Of a DNA stretch of 64,000 nucleotides, positions 33,330-44,639 are shown in pieces. The stretch covers positions 36,967,938-37,031,937 of the forward strand of contig JAGTTD010000001.1 in assembly GCA_018398585.1 (NCBI GenBank), written 5' to 3'. Numbering within the stretch: the first letter of the stretch is position 1; each line of letters starts with the position of its first letter. Made by a program: the position numbers and the translations under genes. The stretch comes from Simmondsia chinensis (taxonomy: Eukaryota > Streptophyta > Magnoliopsida > Caryophyllales > Simmondsiaceae). Under the pieces are notes generated by a model. That model was not told the origin of the DNA and made no database searches. It saw nothing but the letters and a program-made list of their open reading frames with translations.

Positions 33330-33709
33330 TGATACAAGTGTTTAGAAGTTCATAAATTAATTGGAAAATTTTGGCAGGAATTTGGGCAGGTTCTAAGCGG
33401 TATTGAGCACGTGCCTGGCACGTGCTCTTAGATTTGATTGCGGCATGTGCTGGGCACGTGTCTCTTGCTGTAGTTATGCTATTTTTAGTATTTCTAACTA
33501 ATTTCTCTATTTCTAATAATATTCCTATTTTTTCTTATTTTAATCTTAGTATTTCAATGGGTATAAATAGTTAATGATGTATTCTCTTTAGGTTATTCAA
33601 ATACTAATACAATCTTCTTCTCCCTCAATTTCTCTTTCTCTCTCTCCCTCAATTCTCTATTATCATCTATTGGATTCAATTTGGTGTGCTCATCAAATTG
33701 ATTGTATCA
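33330..33709 (+). repeat. Right LTR of gypsy chromovirus
   Basis: TGATACAAGTG to TTGTATCA; the terminal TGATACAA/TTGTATCA is an 8-bp inverted repeat. U3 carries three CACGTG motifs and GGGTATAAATAG (about 33559) as TATA box. A CT-rich leader-like part (CTCCCTCAATTTC) follows. Confidence 0.93.
33408..33460. promoter_or_regulatory. Three CACGTG G-boxes in the LTR U3
   Basis: Palindromic CACGTG at 33408-33413, 33419-33424 and 33455-33460, about 100-150 bp before the TATA box. In plants the G-box binds bZIP and bHLH factors, including light and abscisic-acid regulators. Function here is inferred. Confidence 0.7.
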
Positions 33710-36700
33710 TTGACTTGGTTCTTCATGATGGCAACGCATCTTAGTACTCAGGACGACGATTTGAATGCTAGTGAGTGTCAGTGTCGCAATGTTGTCGGCG
33801 CCAATGAGCCTCGAAGGTTTGGTAACGATCGTTCAGATCGGTATTCAACCCACGAGATTTCAACCTGATCTATCGGTAATACAAGTCTATCAAAAGAGGC
33901 AGTGGCTTGTGTCAAAGGTTCGAGGCGGTGCCTTGTGATGGTGGAAGGCAAAGGCCCCGTGAGTATCACGCGGCGGTCAGGCATGAGAGAAGAGAGGGGG
34001 GGCCGCTGGAGGGGCATGAGGGAAGACTAGGTTTAATTTTGAATGAAATGTTAAATGGGCTTAGGATAAAGAAATATGACCCAGCTTGAAATAAAAAGTA
34101 AGCCTCCTAAGATATGCTTACTCTGCCCTACGCGATTAAATTGTAGATTAAAAACTTGCTTGGCCTTAAGTTTGAAAATAAATAAAGGCCTGATTTAATA
34201 TATGACGAAAGATTGAAGTGGCGAGCATCTTTTAAAAAAAAAAAAAAAATCTCTTTTGAGCTTAGGCCTTGAAAATACTGTTTTGAGTAAGTATATGTTA
34301 AATAAATTGGCCCCAAATATAATTTTTAAAGGAAGCAATTAAAATAAGGCAGCTTAAGCCAACGTTTGAGAGAAGAGGCAAATTTGCACCTATAGGCCTA
34401 CAGTTGGACTTTATAACATAACTCGTCCATGTTAATCTAGTGAACTAGACTAGACCAAATTGAAGGACAAATATTGAGTCCTTTGATGCATCTTCCATGA
34501 AATTAACATGAATTTCAATTGTATAAGTGCGGCAAGTGTGAAATAAGATAAAATTCATATCTTAAGGTAAAAGATGGTGAACTACAATAGGCGTGGTTTT
34601 CTTGAAAAATTCATTGAAAAGTGGATGAACTGAGGAGTATGTTACTGATCACATGTCATTTATATTTAGTATGAGATTCATTAAAAAAAGGACATTATGC
34701 AATGACCTTTGAAAGTAGTTGGCCAAAAGATAGGCTCACTAACAAGTATAAATGCATTAAAATTGGTTGGAACTAGTAGTTCTTTGACTGAAAGAGACAA
34801 TTCACATGAAGTAATATAAATTATTTCACTATAAAATTGTGCTTAGTGACGATAAATGGCCTGGTAGGTATGTTTTAAATGACGCGAACTTTAACATCTC
34901 TTTCATAAAAGTTGGTACTAGTGTGCACATTACGGTTAAAAAGATATGGTCTTTTAGATTTTCGTGCGAAACTTGAATGGTATTAACGATGGTTGTGTTT
35001 GATTTCTATAGTTCGGTTTGTGAATGTTTCGAGATATGAAGGTATTCGTCATTATCACTATCTCTTTTGAGATAAATGTGTCCTTACATGTGGGTTGGTC
35101 ATCTTGGTTATCACCTTAGATTACCTCCACTTACTAAAACTACTTCTAGGTTGTTGTGAACTTCTTGTGTAATGAAATTGAGTAAATGGAGAGGGACATC
35201 ATTAGGCCTTATCACTTGAGTTTGATCTCTTGTTGTGGCTATGTAAGACTTACACTTGTAATGGAACTTGAAATCTGCCTCATGAGTTTTAGAGGATATT
35301 TTGAAGAAGTTTTCCAATGTGATATGTGGAGTCTTTTCTTAAGTAACTACTAGAAAGAAAGGGTTCCAAATAGTTTTTTCATGGGTTTAAAGAACTAGTT
35401 GAACAACTATGTTGGAATGGAGTAAGTATTATACTAATGCCTTAAATGTCCATTTATTAATTATTTGTCCCAATTGTGTGAGTAGATTATATCTACTCTA
35501 TAGTTTGATACATATATTGAACTTGGTAGTATAATAAAAGGTGTGCCTTGTTGAATGCATTAACACCTTTCAAATGCAGTAAGTTAGAACTCTGCCAGAA
35601 GTTCTGAAACGCTCTGCATTGAATTAATGTTTTTTAACTTCTCTTAATAACAATATTTCGATGCAATTCCATCTATTTAGCATGAAAACTATTACATTAG
35701 ATTGAGTTTATGATGTGTAGTATGTTACGCACATTTTCTGCTACATTTATTGTTGAGCTAGATCCATGTAATCTTGGCATGCGGAAGTGAATGTAAAGGA
35801 CAGTGTTCTTATGCTAGGAAACGTTGTTTGTACTGTACAAGAAACAGTTTGATGAAATCTGCTGTGTTTCTCATGATTCCACCAATATTTGTTAGTTGTT
35901 TCTAGCTTATGTGAATTAATTGTGGTGGAAAGTTTTTCATATAATATTATTTGGAATTTTCATCTAAGTGTCATGGATGGGCAGGCAAGGAAAGAGTGCA
36001 GCAAATTTTGTGTGCTCTGGTGCTGCCTGACGTGTGACGACATTGATGCGTAGGCTTGAGAGTTTAGTGACTTTATGAAATACCTTATACTATTTTGAAT
36101 TTTAAAAGGCTTATATGGATTATGGTATGATTAATTGACTAGTTTTGGTCCACTTGAGCTAAAATAGTATTGTTACCATCTTAGGCGTATGTCACTAGAT
36201 ATTTTATGTGGTGGGTGATATGTTCTAGTGTTTAATTATTTGTCAACGAATCTTATATGTGATGTAAGTATGATGTGCATAGTTGAGGTACTGATGCATT
36301 TGTAATTTACCATGGTTGATATGATTGATGCTCCACTATTATGTCGTACTTACTATTGTTGAGTTGATAGGTTATGTAGTGGGTTGGTTCAGAGACTTGC
36401 TATTATATGCTTCATTGTGGGGCAACATCAGTTTGGGGCAAGTTTCAAGTTGAAGGTCATAAAAGCCAACGAATATGTATGTAATTGTGAATATCATGCA
36501 TATGTTTGCTTAAGGCACAATGGTATGTGATAGTTGCAACTAGGTGATTTAATGAAATGAATAAGGGTTAAAGAAGATTTTAGCCGGTCCTCTCAATAAG
36601 GCCTTGTAGAAATATGGTACTAGAAATAGTATCGGGAGTGGGACTTAAGCCTAGAGAGTAAAGTCATGTATGTTGTATACCTGTTTCAAGTTTCTCAATT

Positions 36701-36835
36701 TAAACAGGTCAAATAAAGTTGTATTATGACTTAATGTTGTGCAGTTTTTGGTCCCATTTGATTTTAGTACATTTGGTGTCACTTGCAGAGGTTAGGCTTA
36801 ATGCTCTTAACATGACCCATAGTCCTTAAAGTATG
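33710..36835. other. No gene recognised
   Basis: A frame of 46 codons at 33731 (MATHLSTQDDD) and its neighbours up to 34090 are not recognised. From 34100 to 36835 the sequence is AT-rich with no frame over 70 codons and no repeat that I could assign. Confidence 0.6.
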
Positions 36836-38269
36836 GTGTGAGACATCACACACCTTATTGGGTTTTGCCTATATGAACACGGGGTGGGTGCCAGCCTCCT
36901 ATGAGAGTTTGGGCTAACTCTCTAGCGCTCATGAATGACCAAGGGAGTCATAGGGGCGAAATGCGACACACAAGGGATGAATCTTGACTAGAAAGAAAAT
37001 GAAGTGTGCGGACTTGTCTCTCCATCACTCTAATAGGCTCAAGACCTAGTTCACGTGTTAAGATGTGGTACAAGTTTTTAAACACTGAGTATCGATTCAA
37101 GCTTACGAGTAATTAATACTATAAAGTTTTCCCCTTTCCCGGCAACACTTTGTTCAAGTTTTTTTATAATTCTCTCTCCCTTTCTAGCAACAATGAAGTG
37201 ATTAGTTCTCTCTCATAGCCTTATTCTACTCCATCTATGTCGTTGGAAATTGGTCAAGGCTCTCTCATACCGTAACCCTCGAGTACGCGGGTGTTTTGGT
37301 CGCCCCATTAACCTTGGAGGCTGATTACCGGATAGCCAGTATCTACCATAGTTGTGGCAAATTCGACTTTAAAATAGTAGCATACTACGGTGAGGTAGAG
37401 TTTGTCCTATATTTCATAAGTCTTGTATGTTTAAGATGATCTTACATCATTTGTCTTTCCTACAAAAGGAAAGCGGTACCTGAGGGTACTCTAGGTAGGG
37501 AGAGATCAAGGAAATGATTGTGAGTATTCATCTTTGAGGATCTTGTGTTTGATGGTGAGTGAGGTTCATTCGAGTATGAAGAGAGTCATGTTTGGGTGGT
37601 TTGACTGGGAGAGGTTTTGTAGCTTGATTGGGAGAGGTTTTGTAGCTTCCTCTACCCAAAGTTACGTTCATAAGGTTGGTGGCCTTTCGTGAATAGCTAC
37701 GTTGAGGAAGGTTGTTGACATATCGTGTAATAGTAGCATTGATGATGTTGATTGCAATATGGAGTTTAGGATTATGATTAGAGATTGTAATTCCTTATAT
37801 TTCATAGTAGCTGAGTTACCTGTTTGCATCATATAGTTTGGCTTTCCAAATAAAAATCTCATTTTTTGTTTTATTGATTTTGTTTGATTTTCTCTTTTGC
37901 TTGTGTTTGTTTTGAGAATTTTCCAAACAAGTGGTATCAGAGTTAGGTTGGGAATGTTTTGAAGGGAAAAACAAAAGGGAGAATAGAGGACAAGAAAACA
38001 GGTATTTTGACGCCAGAAACAATGTCCATAGTGCAATGGTGGTTTAAATTACCAATAGAGGAGGTGGCCGTTGATTTCATGTGGTGGTGGTTTAGAGCGA
38101 AGAATCGCGTTTGAAGAAGACTCAAACCATTTCATAGGCAGCAAGTGACCAACAACGGAGAGGGTGAAGATGAAATGCCACGTGTGTGATGGCAGAAGAC
38201 CCCAGGGAGAGGAGACACTTAGTGTCGTTCTGATGGTTGAAGTGAAACAAAAGCCCAACAGTGGTTCGA
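36836..38269 (+). mobile_element. LTR retrotransposon remnant: LTR end, primer site, leader
   Basis: TGGTATCAGAG at 37932-37942 is an initiator-Met tRNA primer site preceded by TTGAGAATTTTCCAAACAAG, so an LTR ends at about 37929. TGTGAGACATCACACACC at 36836 could be its start (unconfirmed, since no second LTR was found). Leader sequence after the primer site runs to 38269, where the compact gypsy element interrupts it, and resumes at 41848. No gag or pol recognised. A 24-bp direct repeat (GGGAGAGGTTTTGTAGCTT twice) lies at about 37607-37650. Confidence 0.55.
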
Positions 38270-41200
38270 TGATACAAGAATTAGTTGATATATGGTATAA
38301 TAGAATATGTAAAGGGGGGGTTAGTTAATTCCATTTTCATTTCTTTTATTTAATTCAGCTAATGAGGTGCAAGGGTGAGGTGGCAAAGGTTGTTAGAGTG
38401 ATGAGGTGTCCTAATTCTTCATATATATAGAACAAGATTGTAATTAGGGATCGTCATCAATGAAATATACAACTTCTTATTTCCTTCCCTCAACTTCTGC
38501 TTCCTCTCTTAATTTCTGCTTCTCCCTCAATTTCTGTTCTACCTCCCTGGTTGGATTTAATCCTGCATCATTGGTATTAGAGCAAGATGGTCCTCGGCCT
38601 TGATCATCATCATCTTCATCGGTCATCATCATCGCCGTCACTGTCGCAGCAGCTCATTGTCACCTTCATCGTTCACCTTCAAACTCACCATCACCCGGTA
38701 CTGTTCACTGTCACCAGTCACCCGCCTTGTCATCGTCATAACCTTGCTGAGCTTAGTACATCTCTCCAACTTTCGTCTTTTATTTTAACAAAAAAAAAAA
38801 GAGAGAGAAAAGGAGAAAATTCAGAAATCAACACCCCAAACCACCCCTTATCCATTACTTCATTATCCATCTCATCACCATCATCAAACACACCCAAAAC
38901 CACCCACAACACTAGCTGCACATAAGGTGTTTGTAAAAATGCCTTAACCAAATTCTATCTAATCAACTTAGGATTTGCTGATTTTGGAGACTGTAAATCA
39001 AAACTGAGCTTAAAGAGCTCAAGTAAGTTGATTTGAGATTGGGTAGAAGTTGCACAAAGAAAGGACTATTCAATTTTACATTGAGAATTCTGTTTGCGTC
39101 CAAGAGATGGACAGGATGAGAAATGCCGGACCCGATTTAGCCAATCGACAACACAATGAGCCTAGAATTGATGATCAAATCAGCACCAGCCGCAGCAAGA
39201 CCTATGTGGAAGCATATTGAGCGGTTTCAGAGGTGAAATCAATGATCCGAAGCATCTTTCAAGGGATGGTAACGATCTCTACTCAACTAGGTTGAGGAAC
39301 CCTGATTTGGGTCTATTTTATGGAAATAATGTTAGTAATTGGTTAAGTGAGTGTGATAAATTCTTTCATGTTAACCAAACCTCTATGTGGGATAAGGCTA
39401 AACTAGCATCTAATCACATGAGGGGAGTGGCCTTACAATGGCACTGGAATTTCATGAAAATTAGAGGGATCATGGATATGCCAATTTGGAGTGAATATAG
39501 GAATGCCCTCTTGATAAGTTTTGGAAGTGAATGTAAAGAACCCTTGTGTGAGTTGTTAAAGTTGAGGCAAGATGGTTAGGTGAAGGATTATCAAGCCAAA
39601 TTCTATTCTATCGTGGCCCAAACCAATTTAAATGAGCAACAACTCATTAGCCTCTTCATGGGATGTTTGCGAGTAGATATTGCCTTAAAGGTGATGCTAA
39701 TGCGACCCAGACTCCTTCACCATGCCTTATGTTTAGCTAAATTAGAAGAAGCTAAGAGTGAATATTTAGCTAAACAATCCAATCACTCAAAAACTTCCCT
39801 TCTTACAACTCCCAAAACCACACAACCCACTATTAATCCCACCAAAGCATCGATCCCAAAGCCAATCATTGATACTTGTGTTGTTCCAAGACCCCCTAGA
39901 CCTCAAGATGCCCAAACTGGAGTTGAGCTACAGTCAAGTCATGCACCAGGTCTTTACTGTCTTTATAATGATAAACAGAATGAGAAATTGAGCTGTGACA
40001 GTTCAAGTGAGATTGGAGATGAGACATGTAGATGTGGGCACACGAGCTTCGGTGAGATTGTAAAGGAGCCAATTAAGCGTTACTAGCCTCAACTCACAAC
40101 TCAAGAAAAGCCAATAGCAGCTGGTATACAACCAACTTAACAACTAGCAGATGTTGGAGTATTACTCTCCATACTTCAACCGGAAGACAATCAGGGTTAT
40201 GGATTCACTAATGGGCAAGAGACTGAGCTCCCTCCTCAATCCAATTAGCCACATGATACCCTGAATGTCCAGCAAAATATGAATCCAGATCAGGACATCA
40301 CTATTGAATATTTGACTTCAGATTTACATCTGAGGGGAAGCAATAGAGCTGATTAGATCAGCAACATAGCAAGCCAATCATCAACTGCCGGTTTTCATCA
40401 GAGACAGCAGCTGAGAATTGATCCATTGTGTGATCTGAAGGCTGAATCAAAGGCTGGGGAGCACTGCCAACAGCTGGAATCATGTGAACAACCGTTGGTT
40501 CTGCCGGAGATGAGCGAATTTCAGGGTCTAAATGCATTTGATACTGCTGGAATTGGATGTGCTAGAGCTGAATTTGATCCACTAACAACTATAGATGAAT
40601 TAAACTTGATTCACCAGCAAGGAGGAATCGAAAAAGCACCCTTACAGCTGCAGTTGAATATCAATACAGAACATGATTTCATTGAGAGCCTAGGAGCTGA
40701 GAATTCTCATTTGATGCCTTTACATGCCAAGCAATTGGAGCCACAGTCAGTTGAGCAAGTTCAGGAGTTAAAGGCACCAGATGTTGAAGATTTTTGTAGT
40801 GTGAAGACCATTGTAGCTGGAGAGCTGCAGGTGCACCCCAAACAGAAAGAAGGAACCGAAATTCGTCAGCAACCAAGACCTCCCGAAGCTCTACTACCCA
40901 AAGAATTTGTGATTTTGATAAGATCAGCAGTATAAGGGCAACCTCAGCATGTATTTAAGCTAGGAAAACTAGTTGATGGACTTGGAAGGATATATAGGCA
41001 AGTTGGAATGAAGATTGATCAGCTAGTATGTGAGTATCAAGGAATTTTATTCCAAGAACACAACATGCTGCAGCAGATAATTGGTGTTGGTAAATTCGAA
41101 AGTTCAATGAGCAATGTTGAGCTAATTATTGAAGTTATTGACATAAACACCATTATGAGGCTTCAACAAATTTGTGAGGTGCATGATGATCACAATTTTT

Positions 41201-41847
41201 GGTGGAAACCCTTTGAAGATCAAGTTACTTCGCCCACTGCAAGTTTAACAGCAGCTTGGGGTGAATTGCTTACAAGCTCATTGTTAAGCTTCATGCTAGT
41301 ATAAGGCAAGATCCATGAGGATTGGTTGGTTCACAAAATTGAGAAAGCAGTACCAGCACACTGCTGGGTCAGGACTCACACATCTGGAGCACTGCAGGAC
41401 ACAAGAGGCACCACGAGACTTCAGTTTTGGCTAGCTAAGTTCGACAGTAGTAGACCACCTGACACATACTACAGTTTTCTACATATCTGAAGACTTGACT
41501 GCAACTCTCACCCTTGAGGACAAGGGTGACTTTAAAGAGGGAGGTTTGATTCAAGAATTAGTTGATATATGGTATAATAGAATATGTAAAGGGGGGTTAG
41601 TTAATTCCATTTTCATTTCTTTTATTTTAATTCAGCTAATGAGGTGTAAGGGTGAGGTGGCAAAGGTTGTTAGAGCGATGAGGTGTCCTAATTCTTCATA
41701 TATATAGAACAAGATTGTAATTAGGGATCGTCATCAATGAAATATACAACTTCTTATTTCCTTCCCTCAACTTCTGCTTCCTCTCTCAATTTCTACTTCT
41801 CCCTCAATTTATGTTCTACCTCCCTGCTCGGATTTAATCCTACATCA
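38270..41847 (+). mobile_element. Compact gypsy-like element with gag but no pol
   Basis: Two 301-bp LTRs (38270-38570 and 41547-41847) open TGATACAAG or TGATTCAAG and end TNCATCA, nearly identical. Flanking pentamers TTCGA (38265-38269) and TTTGA (41848-41852) are a target duplication with one mismatch. The primer site reads TGGTATTAGAGC (38572), one change from the consensus. Inside is one gag-plus-unknown frame. There is no protease, RT, RNase H or integrase, yet the element ends EDKGDFKEGG and a purine tract like a chromovirus. It must have depended on enzymes from a relative such as the 28655-33709 element. Confidence 0.9.
39107..41304 (+). pseudogene. Gag joined in frame to a large unknown domain
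   Basis: ATG at 39107 (MDRMRNAGPDLANR) shifts frame near 39200. From there frame 1 runs to 41304, broken only by scattered stops (TAG 39577, TAG 40084, further TAA/TAG at about 40132, 40249, 40354, then TAA 40933 and 41302). The first 290 codons are gag: LFYGNNVSNWLSECDKFF, VALQWHWNFMKIRG, MKDYQAKF-like region, ALCLAKLEEAKSEYLAKQ. The remaining ~400 codons match no pol domain that I know; they are Gln/Glu/Leu-rich, with SLGAENSHLMPLHAKQLEPQ and LVDGLGRIYRQVGMKI, perhaps helical. Most stops are one transition from Gln codons. The function of the second part is unknown. Confidence 0.75.
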
Positions 41848-42361
41848 TTTGAAAGATGGTTTGACTTGCGGTGGTGAAGATGCCTTAGCGATAGAGAATG
41901 GTGATGATGGAGAAAATGACACATGTGTGAGTCAATGGCAGTCGACCTTGGTAGTGGTGGTGGTTCTTGGCAAATATGCTCAGAGGGATGTTGGAGAGAA
42001 GGACTGGCGGTGAGTCTAAGATGGTGAAGCAGTGATTGATGTGGCTTGTGGAGTGTGACCTATGGTGATGGTGACTAGACATTGGAGTTGTTGGGATGTG
42101 GTGATGGACGAGATGGTTCGACAATGAATAGCGGTGGCATGACGATGAAGATGGCAGTGATTCTGAAAGTTGGCAATTGTCTTCACCAAGCAGAGGAGGA
42201 AGTCAATAATGGTGGCTTATTGCAGTTTCTAGAGGCGGTTTTAGCGACGGATATGGCTGAGAGAGTGTGTAATTTTGCTAGGTTTTGGTCAAAGGTAAGA
42301 GAAGATGAAGAGGTCGCCATTTCTGGTCATTTCAACTAGGGTTTCCATTTTCTTTTTTCCA
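41848..42361 (+). other. Continuation of the interrupted LTR-element leader
   Basis: GGTGGTGATG-rich sequence with the same composition as 37943-38269. No frame over 85 codons, no domain. Confidence 0.45.
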
Positions 42362-42362
42362 T

Positions 42363-42390
42363 GAGAGAGAGAGAGAGAGAGGGAGAGAGA
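42363..42390. repeat. (GA)n microsatellite
   Basis: GA dinucleotides, 28 bp with one GG interruption. Confidence 0.9.
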
Positions 42391-42767
42391 AAGAAAAAGC
42401 TCAAAAACAATCATGTAAGAAAAGAGAAAATGATGTTGAGTGTGTAGAAAATTTTAATCTTGAGGTATAGGAAAACTTGTTCGGTAATTATACTGAAAAT
42501 TATATGTACATAATGAAAATAGAAGTTGGAGAAAAACAAAATAAAAAGAAATAAAAACAAAATTTAACTTTCTCTATCGAGAGAAAATTGTGGGAGGTGA
42601 GTAGTTTATTTTGAACTCTTAAGCTTACATTGAAAAAATAAATATTTAAATAGTACAATTAGAGCTTTGAACTCATAATCTTTTCCAACACAAGAACGCC
42701 ACTTTAGTTTCATATTGTTTTGAAAGATTTTAGATTGTCAAATTAGTATAGAAAAGACCAGAATATA

Positions 42768-42782
42768 CCCCCCCCCCCCCCC
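42768..42782. repeat. Poly(C) run of 15
   Basis: Fifteen consecutive C in AT-rich sequence. The flanks (42391-43079) show no gene. Confidence 0.9.
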
Positions 42783-43079
42783 AATTTTGTACCAAAATTA
42801 CTAAAGCGAGCTCTAATTAGTATCTAAAAGAGGAATAAATTTAATATGTACGGTGCCTGGGGCTCCAAATGAGCCCAATTGTGTTCCTTTAAATTTAAAG
42901 GCCTTGTTTTGGTTGTTTGAGATAATTATTTGCTTGGAAAAATTATGTTGCTTGGCTTGGGTAATATTGCATGAACGTAAAACTATATTACGTATCAATA
43001 GAAAATTTAATCTTATTACTTATTTCTAGTAAATAGTTTTAATGAGGAGGTAACCCTAGATAGAGTTGAGTAGAGGGTT

Positions 43080-43440
43080 AGTATAGGTGTAGTCGATATA
43101 GCGGTTTAGGGTAGAGGAGCACTTGTAAGCTAGTACTAGTGCCCCTAGACTTTTACCTATGCGTGTTTGATTATATGACTTTTGTTGTGTGTTGGCTGCT
43201 TATTATTTTGTCGCTTTATTGCCTATTTGTTGCTCTATACTCTTTATATTCTTATTCTGTGCCGTTGTTTTTATGCTCTTATGCTTAGATGCTTTTATGC
43301 TTCCTATGTTAGGGGTCATCGGATATAGTCTTACTTTAGGATAGCAACTTGAAGGGGTAAGGCTGCATACATCCCATCTATCTCAGACCCTGCTTATGTG
43401 AGAGCCCTTGAAGCACTGGGTTTATTGTTGTTGTTGTTGT
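43080..43440 (+). mobile_element. RTE-LINE 3' end or Au-like SINE
   Basis: The 3' part (43345-43440) has AAGGGGTAAGGCTGCATACATC, CAGACCCTGCTTATGTGAGAGCCC, GAAGCACTGGG and a (TTG)n tail, as in Au SINEs. The 5' part (GGTGTAGTCGATATAGCGG, TAGTGCCCCTAGACTTTTACC) is not SINE-like and resembles the untranslated end of plant RTE LINEs, which share this tail with Au SINEs. I favour a 5'-truncated RTE copy. Confidence 0.6.
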
Positions 43441-43835
43441 TTTAATGGTCTAACATTTATGGATTACATATTTTGGGAAAATATCAAGGGGTTCTTTAGG
43501 ATGAGAGTCGCACTCAAGCTCTCATAGAGAGGGCAGCAGCTATACTTTCAATTCGGTGTTTCTTGTACAAAAAACCAACGGTTAGAGAGTCCCAATGGTT
43601 GGTCCGGGAGAGATCTTTTCGATGCTTAGGTCAGTATAAATATGAAACAGTGTTGGGTATTTTAAAAAATTAATATGTGTTTTATATATTATTCTCATAC
43701 TTATCGCCTTTATTTAATATGAATGAAAAATCAATTTTCAAACATTTCGTCAAACATTTCAGGTTCAATTTGGGGGGAAAAAAAAACAATTGTGATTAAT
43801 AATTGTTAAAATATGATGAGCCTTCAAATTAGTTT
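43441..43835. other. Unassigned flank left of the MULE
   Basis: AT-rich; nothing recognised. The last nine bases before the MULE end (about 43827-43835) would be the left target duplication. Confidence 0.4.
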
Positions 43836-43875
43836 GGGAAATCGTCCCCTTTAGACCCCCCACCCCTCATTTAAT
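43836..43875 (+). repeat. Left terminal repeat start of the MULE
   Basis: GGGAAATCGTCCCCTTTAGA then a C-rich run. Its inverted partner should lie beyond 64000, so this is judged by resemblance only. Confidence 0.55.
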
Positions 43876-43899
43876 GTTTTTTAGACCCCCATAATCCTA

Positions 43900-44286
43900 A
43901 ATAAACCCTTTTGGACAAAAATGCCCTCCCACTCCTACCCCCCACCCGTCCTCTTTCTCTCTCCTCATTTAATGTGTACAGTAGCGCCGTCCCATCCTTC
44001 TCCCTTTCTCTCTCCTCGCATTTACTTTCATAGCTGTAAAAAATTGAATTTACCCCCTCCCCTTCCCGTCTTCTCTCTTCCCCATAAGCAAACGTGTTTT
44101 GCAAGCCAAGACTCTCTCTCCTATTTCTCTCACCCGTTCATCCTCTTTCTCCTCTAACTTCAGCTGCAATTCTCGTTCCCGTGGGTCTATCTGCAGAGGT
44201 GTGTGTTCGTCCGGCGATATCCTCTGTTTTCACACCTTCATCCTTGCTCTCTAGCTGCTCTAGGGTTTAATCACCATTTCCGAAGG
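43900..44286 (+). promoter_or_regulatory. Promoter and 5' leader exon of the Ulp1-like gene
   Basis: C/T-rich leader-like sequence (CTCTTTCTCTCTCCTC repeats, AGCTGCTCTAGGGTTT) ends in TTTCCGAAG|GTGAGC, a good splice donor at 44287. The matching acceptor TTTATTTCAG lies immediately before ATG 47561. The ~3.3-kb intron between holds the left satellite array. Confidence 0.55.
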
Positions 44287-44519
44287 TGAGCACCGATTTT
44301 CGAAGTTATTTTGTAGGGAAATGTATCATATGCATTTGTTTCGTACGATTTCCTGAACATAGTGCATAGTATTGGTTGGGGTTTAGGGTTTTGGTGTTAG
44401 TGGTTTTGTGAGTAAGGGTTAGTGTGTTTTATTGATGTAAAATCAACTTCTGCATGTTTTTTTTCAAGTTTTGGGGTATAATGATGTAAAATCAACCTTT
44501 ATAAGTGTGTTTCAAGTAA

Positions 44520-44580
44520 TCCCTGTGTGTCGACAACCTCTGCATCCCTGTTTTGTAATAATGTGTGTCGACACACCATC
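44520..44580. repeat. TGTGTCGACACA palindrome block, copy 1
   Basis: GTGTGTCGACAACCTCTGC, CATCCCTGTTTTGTAATAATG, and TGTGTGTCGACACACC. The same sentence occurs at 51588-51735 and 54885-54945. Confidence 0.85.
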
Positions 44581-44639
44581 CATAGGAATATAAAACAATA
44601 TGAAAATATACAATATTGCATATGCCAGTCGTTTTTTAA

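Larger units (their letters stand above)
28655..33709 (+). mobile_element. Ty3/gypsy chromovirus, truncated left LTR
   Basis: The right LTR (33330-33709, 380 bp, TGATACAAGTG to GATTGTATCA) is whole. Only the last 104 bp of the left LTR remain (28655-28758, against 33606-33709). TGGTATCAGAG at 28760-28770 is the initiator-Met tRNA primer site. Internal order is gag, CCHC knuckle, protease, RT, RNase H, integrase, chromodomain, which places it with plant chromoviruses (Tekay/Del-like). Coding parts fall in all three frames with stops, so it is dead. Missing left LTR sequence means no target duplication can be read. Confidence 0.93.

Noticed and set aside
33686..34089. Possible host gene fragment (MATHLSTQDDD...)
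   Set aside because: Short, no domain, no splice evidence; left unassigned.
38587..38925. His/Ser-rich ORF (112 codons)
   Set aside because: It is the leader of the compact gypsy element between primer site and gag, with CAT/TCA low complexity.
43871..44157. ORFs on both strands in CT-rich sequence
   Set aside because: Low-complexity leader or promoter sequence of the MULE; composition explains the open frames.
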